From WHSY01 sp050700385 (GTDB taxonomy: Bacteria; Actinomycetota; Actinomycetes; Mycobacteriales; Pseudonocardiaceae): a DNA stretch of 41,719 nt. The notes beneath the pieces are model-generated. The model made no database searches. It had not been told where the DNA came from and saw only the letters and a program-made list of their open reading frames with translations. The translations under genes were made by a program, and so were the position numbers. Each line of letters opens with the position of its first letter. The stretch's first letter is position 1. Shown here piece by piece: positions 1 through 9,349 of the stretch. The stretch lies in contig JBOHGT010000501.1 of NCBI GenBank assembly GCA_050700385.1, positions 1 through 41,719 on the forward strand. Direction: 5' to 3'.

Positions 1-138
1 GGGGCCCTGTCCCTCGACTGGTCGCGGAACTGGTCGCCCTGGATCGAGGCCGAGGGTGCGGGCGGCCCCGACGTCGAGGCCGCCATTCGCCGGCTCTCGG
101 CCAGGGGATGGGACGTGCGCCCGGCCAACCCGACCTGA
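1..138 (+). CDS. C-terminal end of an unidentified protein (partial)
   Basis: Frame 1 is open from the first base to TGA at 136-138 and encodes 45 residues. It begins GALSLDWSRNWSPWIEAEG and ends RGWDVRPANPT. The start lies outside the window. The Trp-rich segment followed by an amphipathic AAIRRLSARGWDV stretch looks like genuine coding sequence, but I do not recognise the family. It is on the same strand as the flavoprotein downstream, so the two could be co-transcribed. Confidence 0.5.
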   Translation, partial: GALSLDWSRNWSPWIEAEGAGGPDVEAAIRRLSARGWDVRPANPT

Positions 139-206
139 TCACCGGGCTGGAGCAGTCCGGGGCCGCGGTCAGGGGTCGGGTGAGGCGGTCGGGGATGCTG
201 GTCCGC

Positions 207-656
207 ATGAGCGCTCCCCGTACCCGGCAGCAGCGCAAGCGGGACACGCTCACCCGGCTTCGGCAGGATGTCGACGCCTGGGTGGCGACGGGCGGGGACG
301 GCCTCCCGTACCTCGTGCCGCTGTCGTTCCTCTGGGACGGGGAGACGCTCCTGATCGCCACGGCCGCGGCCAGCCCGACCGCACGCAACCTGCAGGAGAC
401 CGGCCGCGTGCGGATCGGGATCGGACCGAGCCGGGATGTCGTACTCGTCGACGGCGTGGTGCAGGCACTGGCGATGACCGACCTCCCGGAGGAGGTCGGC
501 GACGCCTTCGCCGCCAAGACCGGCTTCGATCCGCGCCGGTACTCCGCGCCCTACCTGTACTTCCGCGTGCGGCCGCGGCGGGTGCAGGCGTGGCGCGAGG
601 TGGACGAGCACGACGGCCGTGACCTCATGCGCGACGGGCGGTGGCTCACCGCCTGA
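207..656 (+). CDS. PPOX-class flavin/F420-type oxidoreductase
   Basis: A small split-barrel protein of the pyridoxamine 5'-phosphate oxidase-like superfamily, which binds FMN or F420 in the cytoplasm. The segment YLVPLSFLWDGETLLIAT followed by SPTARNLQETGRVRIGIG is the typical beta-strand plus 'N-L' phosphate-binding region, and the C-terminal YFRVRPRRVQAWRE is the usual closing strand. I chose the ATG at 207 (149 residues, normal for the family). An in-frame ATG at 195 and a GTG at 108 would add a low-complexity extension without similarity. The substrate cannot be inferred. The convergent threonine synthase stops 7 bp downstream. Confidence 0.8.
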   Translation: MSAPRTRQQRKRDTLTRLRQDVDAWVATGGDGLPYLVPLSFLWDGETLLIATAAASPTARNLQETGRVRIGIGPSRDVVLVDGVVQALAMTDLPEEVGDAFAAKTGFDPRRYSAPYLYFRVRPRRVQAWREVDEHDGRDLMRDGRWLTA

Positions 657-663
657 AGCGGAG

Positions 664-1956
664 TCAGAGCCCGCGGTCCGCCAGCGCCTCGCGCACCGCC
701 TTGCTGGTGGAGGGCACGGTGGCCGACGGGCCGATGTGGCCGGACACGGCGTCGAGGGTCTTGAGCCCGTCGCCGGTGATCAGCAGCACGGTCTCGGCGT
801 CGGGGTCGAGCCGGCCGGTCTCGATGAGCTTGCGCGCGCAGGCCACGGTCACTCCGCCCGCGGTCTCGGCGAAGATGCCCTCGGTACGCGCCAGCAGCCG
901 GATCCCGTCGACCACGTCGTCGTCGGTGACGTCCTCGATCGCCCCCCCGGTGCGCCGCACCGTGTCGAGCACGTACGGCCCGTCCGCGGGTGCGCCGATA
1001 GCCAGCGACCGAGCGATGGTGTCCGGCCGCACCGGCGCCACCACGTCCCGGTCGGCCTTGAAGGCATCCGACACCGGGGAGCACCCGGTGGCCTGCGCGC
1101 CGAACACCCGGTACGGCGTCGGCTCGAGCAGACCGAGCTCACCGAACTCCCGGAAGCCCTTGTCCACCTTCGTCAGCTGCGAGCCGGAGGCGATCGGCAC
1201 CACGATCTGCTCCGGCAGCCGCCAGCCCAGCTGCTCGGCCACCTCGTAGCCCAACGTCTTGGAGCCCTCGGCGTAGTAGGGCCGCACGTTGACATTGACG
1301 AACGCCCAGTCCTCGTGCTCGAAGGCGAGCTCGGTCGCGAGCCGGTTGACGTCGTCGTAGTTGCCGTCCACCGCGATCAGCGCACCGTCGTAGACGGCGG
1401 TGGTGAGCACCTTCGCGCGCTCCAGCGAGGACGGGATGAGCACCACCGATTCCCAGCCGGCGCGGGCCGCGGCGGCGGCGACGGCGTTGGCGAGGTTGCC
1501 GGTCGACGGGCAGGCCAGCACCGCGAACTCGAGCTGGCGCGCGGCGGCCAGCGCCACCGCGACGACCCGGTCCTTGAACGAGTGGGTGGGGTTTCCGGTG
1601 TCGTCCTTCACCCACAGCCGGCGCACGCCCAGCGCCTCGGCGAGCCGGTCGGCCCGGATCAGCCGGGTCATGCCCGGCTCGGTGTTGGGGATCGTGGCCA
1701 CCTCGGACGGCACGGGCAGCAAGCCCCGGTAACGCCAGATCGAGCGCGGGCCGGCCTCGATGTCCGCACGGGTGACCGAGCCGAACTCGTAGCCCACCTC
1801 GAGCGGACCGAAACACTGCGCGCACGCGAACTCGGCGGCGAGCGGGGTGGTTGCGCCGCACTCGCGGCACACCAGGTTGCGGGCCGGACCGAGATCCAGG
1901 GCCGGTGAGCCCGGGGTCGGGGTGGCCGGGGCGCCGGTGCTGATCGTGCCGGTCAT
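664..1956 (-). CDS. thrC: Threonine synthase (PLP fold II) under SAM riboswitch control
   Basis: PLP enzyme of 430 residues that normally converts O-phosphohomoserine to threonine and phosphate. An N-terminal zinc ribbon is visible (CRECG near 30 and CAQCFG near 45). The PLP lysine is K128 in THSFKDR, and PSTGNLANAVAAAAARAG and the later GDGLKTLD are phosphate/PLP contacts. ATG 1956 is preceded by a strong Shine-Dalgarno (GGAGAGG, 9 nt spacing). The gene is not next to hom or thrB, which are normally its partners. A SAM-I riboswitch directly upstream points to a methionine-branch role. I recall work in Streptomyces describing threonine-synthase paralogues that make homocysteine from O-phosphohomoserine; whether this gene is such a paralogue is inference. 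No sulfur-carrier gene lies beside it here. Confidence 0.9.
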   Translation of the reverse strand: MTGTISTGAPATPTPGSPALDLGPARNLVCRECGATTPLAAEFACAQCFGPLEVGYEFGSVTRADIEAGPRSIWRYRGLLPVPSEVATIPNTEPGMTRLIRADRLAEALGVRRLWVKDDTGNPTHSFKDRVVAVALAAARQLEFAVLACPSTGNLANAVAAAAARAGWESVVLIPSSLERAKVLTTAVYDGALIAVDGNYDDVNRLATELAFEHEDWAFVNVNVRPYYAEGSKTLGYEVAEQLGWRLPEQIVVPIASGSQLTKVDKGFREFGELGLLEPTPYRVFGAQATGCSPVSDAFKADRDVVAPVRPDTIARSLAIGAPADGPYVLDTVRRTGGAIEDVTDDDVVDGIRLLARTEGIFAETAGGVTVACARKLIETGRLDPDAETVLLITGDGLKTLDAVSGHIGPSATVPSTSKAVREALADRGL

Positions 1957-1970
1957 TCGCGAGGTCCTCT

Positions 1971-2136
1971 CCTCATCTGTCCCGCGGGCGGGTCGGAGTT
2001 GGCACCGTGGTCGCCGGTGGCCTCGCGCTGCTCGGGAGCTGAGACCCCGACACGCAGGTCTCGCTGTGCGCACGCAGTGGCCGGCGCCGGTTGCCGGGGC
2101 TTCGTCGGGCCGTTCCCTCTGCCCCTCTGGATGAGC
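1971..2136 (-). ncRNA. SAM-I (S-box) riboswitch in the thrC leader
   Basis: Read on the minus strand, the thrC leader contains the S-box core in order. The P1 5' strand is CTCATC (2135-2130). Then come CCAGAGGGGCAGAGGGA, GGCCCGACGAAGCC and CGGCAACC (2096-2089), an extended P3-like arm, GGTGCCAACTCC (2006-1995), and the P1 3' strand GATGAG (1977-1972), which pairs perfectly with the 5' strand. These are the diagnostic SAM-I motifs. The 3' P1 strand runs directly into the thrC Shine-Dalgarno (about 1974-1966), and there is no U-tract terminator. This suggests SAM binding hides the ribosome site, i.e. translational OFF control. The direction of control is inferred, not seen. Confidence 0.9.
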
Positions 2137-2156
2137 GGTATGCGGTTGTGGTCCAT

Positions 2157-2187
2157 ACGTTACGTGACAGCTGCGCGTCGATCGCAA
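2157..2187 (-). promoter_or_regulatory. Possible promoter of the thrC riboswitch transcript
   Basis: On the minus strand TTGCGA (2187-2182) and TAACGT (2162-2157) are separated by 19 bp, about 20 bp upstream of the riboswitch P1 stem. The position is right for a sigma-70-like promoter, but the boxes are imperfect and the spacer is long, so this is weak support. Confidence 0.3.
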
Positions 2188-2246
2188 CAGCTCCCAGCAT
2201 CCGGGAGAGCAACACCGTGTCGGGGCACGGTGCGAGGATGGGTCCC

Positions 2247-3215
2247 GTGACGTCGCCACCGGTAACCCCGCCGCCGCTGCATCTGGTGCTGGGGGAGGAG
2301 GAACTGCTGGTGCAGCGCGCGGTGCAGGCCGCGGTCGACGCGGCGCGGCTGGCCGATCCGCAGGCCGAGATGCGCAGCTCGCGCGCCACCGACCTCGCTG
2401 CCGGCGAGCTCGCCGAGCTGGTCAGCCCGTCGCTGTTCGCGGAGGGGCGCGTGGTGGTGCTGCAGGCTGCACACGAGGCGGGCAAGGACATCGCCGCCGA
2501 GGTCCTGGACTACGCGCGGGCCCCCGTCGAGGGGATCGTGCTGGTCGTCGTGCATGCCGGCGGCAACCGAGGCAAGGCGCTGGTCGACGGGCTGCGCAAG
2601 GCCGGCGCCGAAGTCACCGAGTGTCCGAGGATCACCCGTTACGAGGACCGCGCCGCGTTCGTCCGCCATGAGGTCCGCCGGGCGGGCGGGCGGATCACCG
2701 CCGAGGCCGTGTCGGTGCTGCTCGATGCCGTGGGTTCCGAGCTGCGGGAGCTGGCCTCGGCCGCCGGGCAGCTGGCCACCGACACCGCAGGCACCATCGA
2801 CGAGGCCGCGGTACGCCGCTACCACCGTGGGCGCGCCGAGGTGACCGGGTTCTCGGTCGCGGAGAAGGTGATGACCGGGGACCGTGCCGCGGCGTTGGAG
2901 ACGCTGCGCTGGGCGATGCAGCTCGGCGTGCCGCACGTGCTGGTCGCCGACGCGCTGGCCGACGCGGTGCGCACCGTCGCGCGGGTCGGCGCGTCCGGTC
3001 GGGGGGACCCCTACCGGCTGGCAAGCCAGCTGCAGCTGCCGCCCTGGAAGGTCAAGAAGGCGATGGCGCAGTCGCGCGGCTGGCAGCCCGAGGGACTGGC
3101 CGACGCGATGCAGGTCGTCGCCGGGGTCAACGCGGACGTCAAGGGCGTGGCCGCGGACGCCGGGTACGCGCTCGAGCGGGCTGTGCTCGCGATCTGCGCC
3201 GCGCGCCGCCGCTGA
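2247..3215 (+). CDS. holA: DNA polymerase III subunit delta
   Basis: The delta subunit of the clamp loader opens the beta clamp during replication. The 322-residue protein starts with the family signature LHLVLGEEELLVQRAVQAAV, continues with an AAA+-like fold lacking nucleotide-binding residues, and ends with the helical collar (VTGFSVAEKVMTGDRAAALE, then SQLQLPPWKVKKAMAQSR), as in other HolA proteins. GTG 2247 is preceded by GAGG 9 nt upstream. The in-frame ATG at 2238 overlaps that site, and still earlier starts run into the thrC leader. The neighbours rpsT and lepA are its usual companions in actinobacteria; comEC, often upstream, is absent here. Confidence 0.92.
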   Translation: MTSPPVTPPPLHLVLGEEELLVQRAVQAAVDAARLADPQAEMRSSRATDLAAGELAELVSPSLFAEGRVVVLQAAHEAGKDIAAEVLDYARAPVEGIVLVVVHAGGNRGKALVDGLRKAGAEVTECPRITRYEDRAAFVRHEVRRAGGRITAEAVSVLLDAVGSELRELASAAGQLATDTAGTIDEAAVRRYHRGRAEVTGFSVAEKVMTGDRAAALETLRWAMQLGVPHVLVADALADAVRTVARVGASGRGDPYRLASQLQLPPWKVKKAMAQSRGWQPEGLADAMQVVAGVNADVKGVAADAGYALERAVLAICAARRR

Positions 3216-3272
3216 GCCGGAGCGGGTAGACGCGGCCGCGGGCGTCGTGCGCTTGCTCAGCCGCGACCGGGG

Positions 3273-3533
3273 TCAGAGCGAATTGGCGCGCTGGGCCATC
3301 GCCGACTTGCGGTTCGCGGCCTGGTTGGCATGGATGACACCCTTGCTGACCGCCTTGTCCAGCTTGCGGCTGGCCACCTGCTGCTCAGTGATGGCCTTGT
3401 CCTTGTCGCCGGCGTCGGCGGCCTGGCGGAACCGGCGGACCGCGGTCTTCAGCGACGACTTGACGGACTTGTTCCGCAGCCGCGCCGCCTCGTTGGTCTT
3501 GATCCGCTTCAGCTGGGACTTGATGTTGGCCAC
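3273..3533 (-). CDS. rpsT: 30S ribosomal protein S20
   Basis: An 86-residue basic protein starting MANIKSQLKRIKTNEAARLR, the canonical S20 start. Alternating Lys/Arg/Ala helices run through to KSAMAQRANSL. It binds 16S rRNA early in small-subunit assembly. It converges on holA, with 57 bp between stop codons, as in other actinobacteria. The length is normal for the family. Confidence 0.97.
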   Translation of the reverse strand: MANIKSQLKRIKTNEAARLRNKSVKSSLKTAVRRFRQAADAGDKDKAITEQQVASRKLDKAVSKGVIHANQAANRKSAMAQRANSL

Positions 3534-3654
3534 GCGTCTACCTTCGATCTCGCATGCGGGAAGAGGTGCCGTCGGGCACGGTGAGCAATGTTAGCAGCCG
3601 GTGATGCCCGAGACGTGCCCGCGGGACCATGTCCCCCAGCCGTCGTTCGGGTGA

Positions 3655-4119
3655 TCACCAGACGCGGTAGGGCAGGAACTTCCCGTCGAGGGTGAGCTTC
3701 ACCCGATCGCCCTTCGGGTCCTCGCGCCGCTCGAAGGACAGCTCGAAGTCGATCGCGCTCATGATGCCGTCGCCGAACTCCTCCCGGATGAGCTCGGACA
3801 GTGCCGTGCCGTAGACCTGAACCACCTCCTGCAGCCGGTAGGTGACCGGCTCGGTGGTGTCCACCGCGTCGGTACCGCGGACCGGAGGCAGCTGCAGCGC
3901 TAGCACCACCTCGTCGTCGAGGTCCAGCAACCGGCCCAGCGTCCGGGCCTGGTCGGCGTCGAGCGGCTGCTGGCCGAGCACGGCCGAGGTCGTCCACACC
4001 AGGGACCGACCGAGTGCCTCCGCGAGCTGCGGCCAGCGGAGGGCCTTCTCCCGCTTGGCGGCCAGCGCGGCGGCTGCGGCCTCCCGGCGTCCCAGCGGTG
4101 GCAGCGCGACGATACTCAT
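3655..4119 (-). CDS. cynS: Cyanate hydratase (cyanase)
   Basis: Converts cyanate plus bicarbonate to ammonia and CO2 in a homodecamer. The 154-residue protein has an N-terminal helical domain (AAAALAAKREKALRWPQLAEAL) and the very conserved C-terminal catalytic half: YRLQEVVQVYG contains the Arg and Glu corresponding to E. coli R96/E99, and GDGIMSAIDFEL contains the catalytic Ser. It ends with the family motif LTLDGKFLPYRVW. ATG 4119 has GAGGAG upstream; an in-frame start at 4173 is less likely. No carbonic anhydrase or cyanate transporter lies beside it. The methyltransferase upstream on the same strand leaves a gap of about 80 bp and could share a transcript. Confidence 0.93.
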   Translation of the reverse strand: MSIVALPPLGRREAAAAALAAKREKALRWPQLAEALGRSLVWTTSAVLGQQPLDADQARTLGRLLDLDDEVVLALQLPPVRGTDAVDTTEPVTYRLQEVVQVYGTALSELIREEFGDGIMSAIDFELSFERREDPKGDRVKLTLDGKFLPYRVW

Positions 4120-4201
4120 GGGTTCTCCTCGACTCCTCGGCTCCAGCAGCCGATCGTTCCGGCCGCCCGGCATCGCGGCAAACTGCTGCGAGCGAACGCC
4201 G

Positions 4202-4798
4202 CTACGGCCGGCGTGCGAGCAGCTCCACCTTGCGCTCGTTGCGCTGCCGGGGATTCACGGCGACGGTGAGATCCACCAGACCCGCGCCGGCCGCCTCGTC
4301 GCGCAGCTGCTCCGGCTCGACGTCGAGCACGATGCGATGCACGGTAACCACCAGCCGCCCGCCGGGGCGCAGCACACGCACCAGCTCGGCGAACCCGGCG
4401 GCGAGGTCCCAGAGCATCACGTTGTTCACCGAGATCACCGCGTCCATCGAGGCGTCCTCGCAGCCGGTGCGCTCGGCGGTGCCCTCCCGCAGCTCCACGA
4501 CACCGTCGGCGACCGCGCCGGAGCACCGCGCGGTGGCCATCTGGCGCATCACCGCCGACGGGTCCACACCGACTACCTGACCACCGGGGGCCACCGCTCT
4601 GGCCGCGAGCTGTACCCCGAGGCCGGGCCCGTGCCCGACAGCGAGTACCCGGTCACCGGGACCGAGCCCGGCCTGCTCTACCGCCCAGCGCTCCTGCTCC
4701 CCGTTGCCCCACGCCATCAGCGCCCCGCCGATCCGGCCGAGGATCCCGCTCGGGTGGCCGAAGCCCGCGTCGAGCAACCGCATCGCGAGTCTGTTCAT
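4202..4798 (-). CDS. Class I SAM-dependent methyltransferase
   Basis: A Rossmann-fold methyltransferase of the type 11/UbiE-like group. The SAM-binding glycine motif appears as VLAVGHGPGLGVQLAARAV, the acidic motif II as VVGVDPSAVMRQMA, and the motif IV/post-I region as MDAVISVNNVMLWDLAAGF followed by VLRPGGRLVVTVH. The first loop has GHGPG rather than the usual GCGxG. ATG 4798 gives 198 residues; a GTG at 4810 is possible. The substrate is unknown. It is divergent from lepA and upstream of cynS. Confidence 0.8.
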   Translation of the reverse strand: MNRLAMRLLDAGFGHPSGILGRIGGALMAWGNGEQERWAVEQAGLGPGDRVLAVGHGPGLGVQLAARAVAPGGQVVGVDPSAVMRQMATARCSGAVADGVVELREGTAERTGCEDASMDAVISVNNVMLWDLAAGFAELVRVLRPGGRLVVTVHRIVLDVEPEQLRDEAAGAGLVDLTVAVNPRQRNERKVELLARRP

Positions 4799-4933
4799 GC
4801 CCGCCAGCACACCAGGTCCGGCCGGTCGGGTGCATCAGGGATCGACCCCGAGACGCCCCTGGGCGCCGTGGGACGATGGGGGTGAACCCGAGCCCAGCGA
4901 CGAAGCTCCCGCCTCCGCGAGGAAAGACACTCA

Positions 4934-6771
<1,838 letters not shown>

Positions 6772-6781
<10 letters not shown>

Positions 6782-6815
6782 TTTCGGTAGCCATGGCTAC
6801 CGAAACCATTCACGA
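6772..6815. terminator. Bidirectional terminator palindrome between lepA and the convergent MDR gene
   Basis: A 44-bp inverted repeat with 22-bp arms (6772-6793 and 6794-6815) that match at 21 of 22 positions and meet at a central CCATGG. It includes the lepA TGA stop (6779-6781) and ends 17 bp before the convergent gene's stop. No long U-tract follows on either strand, as is common in actinobacteria. A role in termination or mRNA 3'-end protection for both genes is inferred from position. Confidence 0.75.
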
Positions 6816-6831
6816 CCTGGCCGGCAGCGGT

Positions 6832-7797
6832 TCAGCGGGTGAGGACGATCTTGCCGGCCGTCTCGCCGTCGAGCATCGCGCGGAAACCCTGCTCGGCATC
6901 GGTCATGGCCAGCTCGGCACCGATCTGCGGCCGGATCCCGGTGACGTCGAGGAAGGAGAGCAGGTCGTCCAGCTCGTCGCGAGTGCCCATCGTCGACCCG
7001 ACCACCCGCAGCTGCAGGAAGAACAGCCGTTGCAGCTGGCCTGCGTCGGCATCGCCCGAGGTCGCGCCGGAGCAGACCACGATGCCGCCGGGTTTCAGCG
7101 ACTTCATGGTGTGCGACCAGGTGGCCTTGCCGACCGTCTCGAACACGCCGTCCACCCGCTCGGGCAACCGGGCCCCGGACTCGAACGCCTCGTGGGCTCC
7201 CAGCGAGCGGGCCAGCTCCCGCTTCTGCTCGCTGCGCCCTGTCACCCACACCCGCATCCCGGCGGCCCGGCCGAGCTGCACGAGCGCGGTGGACACCCCG
7301 CCGGAGGCGCCCTGCACCAGCATCGTCTGACCCGGCCGCAGCCCGGACTTGACGAACAGCATCCGGTAGGCGGTCAGCCACGCCGTCCCCATGCAGGCCG
7401 CCTCGGCGAACGACAGCGATTCCGGCTTGGGCGCCACGTTGCGCTCGGGCACCAGGACGGTGTCGGCGAAGGTTCCCTGCAGCTTCTCGGTGAGCAGCGT
7501 GCGTTTCGGGTCGAGGGTCTCGTCGCCGACCCAGCCGGGGCTCGTCACCACCGAGTGGATCACCACCTCGGACCCGTCCGGCAGCACGCCGGCACCGTCG
7601 CAGCCAAGGATCATGGGGAACTGGTCGGGTGCGATCCCCACACCGCGCAGCGTCCACAGGTCGTGCATGTTGAGGCTGGCGGCGCGCACCGTCACCGGCA
7701 CCAGGCCGTAGGCCGGCTCGGGGTCGGGGCGCTCGCCCACCGTGAGGGCGGCCAGCGGGTCGTCGGCTTCGGGGTGGTCGGCGTAGACGGCGAACAT
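6832..7797 (-). CDS. Zinc-type alcohol dehydrogenase-like (MDR) oxidoreductase
   Basis: A 321-residue medium-chain dehydrogenase/reductase. The GroES-like N-terminal domain has ASLNMHDLWTLRGVG, then PMILGCDGAGVLPDGSEVVI, and the Rossmann nucleotide-binding segment is MLVQGASGGVSTALVQLGRAAGMRVWV. Structural-zinc cysteines are not evident, so it most resembles the quinone-oxidoreductase branch, which uses NADPH. The substrate is unknown. It converges on lepA and is divergent from the small membrane protein at 7858. Confidence 0.85.
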   Translation of the reverse strand: MFAVYADHPEADDPLAALTVGERPDPEPAYGLVPVTVRAASLNMHDLWTLRGVGIAPDQFPMILGCDGAGVLPDGSEVVIHSVVTSPGWVGDETLDPKRTLLTEKLQGTFADTVLVPERNVAPKPESLSFAEAACMGTAWLTAYRMLFVKSGLRPGQTMLVQGASGGVSTALVQLGRAAGMRVWVTGRSEQKRELARSLGAHEAFESGARLPERVDGVFETVGKATWSHTMKSLKPGGIVVCSGATSGDADAGQLQRLFFLQLRVVGSTMGTRDELDDLLSFLDVTGIRPQIGAELAMTDAEQGFRAMLDGETAGKIVLTR

Positions 7798-7857
7798 GGC
7801 GTGCGAACCTAGTGGCAGCCGGCTCCCGGCACATCCGCAGGCGGCTACCCTGCTCGG

Positions 7858-8076
7858 ATGTTCGATGCGGCGTCCGGCGGATGGCAGGTGGTGGCCCGCT
7901 GGTGGGACGGGGTGGAGCTCTGGCTCACCCAGCTCCCGCTCGCCGTGCAGGTGACGTTGCTGATCGCGGTGCTGCTACCGGCCTGCTGGTGGATCGCCAG
8001 GGGCATCGACCGCGCGGTCGATGCGGCATCCGAGCGGTTGCCGGGGCGGTACGGCCGCGACGAGGATTCCCCGTGA
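7858..8076 (+). CDS. Small single-pass membrane protein
   Basis: A 72-residue protein with one hydrophobic segment (QLPLAVQVTLLIAVLLPACWW, approximately residues 25-45) and a charged C-terminal tail rich in Arg and Asp. The stop overlaps the start of the RNase gene (GTGA, 8073-8076), so the two are translationally coupled. This position is where a membrane anchor or an inhibitor of the RNase might sit, but the sequence does not resemble barstar and no function is assigned. Confidence 0.6.
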   Translation: MFDAASGGWQVVARWWDGVELWLTQLPLAVQVTLLIAVLLPACWWIARGIDRAVDAASERLPGRYGRDEDSP

Positions 8077-8489
8077 ACTCCCGCCGGCGCGTCAGCGCCG
8101 CGTTGCTCGGCCTACTCGCGCTCGTCGTCGGGGTCTGGCTCGGCCAGCGGGTGTTGTCCGACGAGAACCACCCCCCCGGCGCACCGGCCGTCGCGCAGGA
8201 GTCCGGGCTGCCGGTGCGGGCGCTGTCCGAGCTGCCCCCGCAGACCGCGCAGGTCTGGCGGCTGATCCAGCACGGCGGACCCTTCCGCTACCAGCAGGAC
8301 GGCCGCGAGTTCGAGAACCGGGAAGGGCTGCTGCCCGAGCGCCCCGATGGCTTCTACCACGAGTACACCGTGCCCACGCCGGGGCAGCAGGGCCGCGGCG
8401 ACCGCCGGCTGGTCACGGGTGACGGTGGCGCCCTGTACTACACCGCTGACGACTATGCCTCGGTCGTCGTCGTGGACCCGCGACGGTGA
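8073..8489 (+). CDS. Barnase/RNase Sa-like guanyl RNase with altered active site
   Basis: A 138-residue protein with an N-terminal hydrophobic segment (AALLGLLALVVGVWLGQ, residues 9-25) acting as signal peptide or anchor, then a microbial guanyl-specific RNase domain. Family landmarks are FRYQQDGREFENREGLLP, YHEYTVPTPG with the catalytic Glu at residue 97, and RGDRRLVTG with the Arg. The catalytic His in the family motif D-H-Y (RNase Sa TGDHYATF, barnase TTDHYQTF) is Asp here: YYTADDYAS, residues 122-130. This would be expected to impair cleavage strongly. GTG 8073 overlaps the upstream stop. Either the protein is an inactive RNase fold or the family uses another acid; I favour loss or change of activity. 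Confidence 0.82.
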   Translation: MNSRRRVSAALLGLLALVVGVWLGQRVLSDENHPPGAPAVAQESGLPVRALSELPPQTAQVWRLIQHGGPFRYQQDGREFENREGLLPERPDGFYHEYTVPTPGQQGRGDRRLVTGDGGALYYTADDYASVVVVDPRR

Positions 8490-8502
8490 CGCTGCGCTGA
8501 GC

Positions 8503-9276
8503 TCAGTCCGGCGGTACCCAGGACGGCGGGCGCTTCTCGCCGAACGCCCGAATCCCCTCCTGACCCTCGGCAGAGGCGAACCGCTCCGCGGAGAGCTCGA
8601 GCATCGACGTGAAGTCCTCGGCCATGGTCGGGGCAGGGGTGCGGCGCAGCAGCTGCTTGGTCAGCGTCAGTGCCTCCGGCCCACCCCTGGCCAGCATGCC
8701 CGTGTAACGGGCGACCTCGGCATCGAGCCCTTCGGCCGGCACCGCCGAGTTGAGCAGCCCGATCGCGGCCGCTCGGGCCGCGTCGAAGGTCTCCCCGGTG
8801 AGGAACAGCTCGTGCGCCGCGCGGGGCAGCAGCCGCGGCAGCACCGTCACCGAGATCACCGCGGGAACCACCCCGATACGGACCTCGGTGAAGGCGAAAC
8901 TCGCGTCCCGGGACGCGACGGCGATGTCCGCGGCAGCCACCATCCCGACCCCGCCGGCACGGGCAGCGCCTGCCAGCCGGGCGACCACCGGCTTCGGGTG
9001 GGTCCAGATCAGCTCCAGAATCCGTGGAAACTCGGTGACGCCCTGCTCGCCCGCGCCCGCTCCGCGAGACTCCGCGAGGTCCATGCCGGCGCAGAACACC
9101 GGTCCGGTGTGTGAGAGCACCACGACCCGCACCGCGCCGTCGGCTGCAGTGTGTTGCAGTGCCGCGATCAGCTCCCGGCGCAGCTGGGCCGACAGCGCGT
9201 TGCGGTTGGCGGGTGAGTCCAGCGTGATCGTCGCGATCCCGGCCTCCACCGACAGCGGTACCAGTTCCTCGGCCAT
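8503..9276 (-). CDS. Enoyl-CoA hydratase/isomerase (crotonase family)
   Basis: A 257-residue crotonase-fold protein acting on acyl-CoA thioesters. The CoA/oxyanion-hole segments are NRNALSAQLRREL, FCAGMDLAES and GAARAGGVGMVAAADIAVAS. Glu residues appear at the positions expected for the two hydratase acids (FTEVRIGVVP and AHELFLTG), which supports hydration rather than a purely structural role. It ends with FGEKRPPSW, a common actinobacterial C-terminus. The gene stands alone; its exact substrate is unknown. Confidence 0.87.
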   Translation of the reverse strand: MAEELVPLSVEAGIATITLDSPANRNALSAQLRRELIAALQHTAADGAVRVVVLSHTGPVFCAGMDLAESRGAGAGEQGVTEFPRILELIWTHPKPVVARLAGAARAGGVGMVAAADIAVASRDASFAFTEVRIGVVPAVISVTVLPRLLPRAAHELFLTGETFDAARAAAIGLLNSAVPAEGLDAEVARYTGMLARGGPEALTLTKQLLRRTPAPTMAEDFTSMLELSAERFASAEGQEGIRAFGEKRPPSWVPPD

Positions 9277-9288
9277 GCCGGCACCCTA

Positions 9289-9349
9289 TGCGCCTGCGGC
9301 GCTCGTGAGTGCTTAGCAGCGCTAAGCACTCACCAGCGCCGCAGGCGCA
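9289..9349. repeat. Long near-perfect hairpin at the end of the sulfate operon
   Basis: 29-nt arms (9289-9317 and 9321-9349) match at 28 of 29 positions around a 3-nt loop. On the minus strand it covers the last codons and the TAG stop (9324-9322) of the chelatase gene and ends 13 bp before the enoyl-CoA hydratase start. It probably terminates or stabilises the sulfate operon mRNA and separates it from the downstream gene. No U-tract follows. The inner part contains GAGTGCTTAGC/GCTAAGCACTC. Confidence 0.75.

Noticed and set aside
664..2259. Longer threonine synthase starting at 2259
   Set aside because: The extension would be translated from the riboswitch; ATG 1956 has a strong Shine-Dalgarno and matches the family start.
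7858..8489. Barnase/barstar-like toxin-immunity pair
   Set aside because: The small coupled protein is a single-pass membrane protein unlike barstar, and the RNase lacks its catalytic His.
9305..9333. Possible CIRCE-like element (GAGTGCTTAGC/GCTAAGCACTC)
   Set aside because: CIRCE is TTAGCACTC-N9-GAGTGCTAA. Here the arms are in the opposite order, carry an extra base and have a 3-nt loop, and the element lies at a gene end, not before a chaperone gene.
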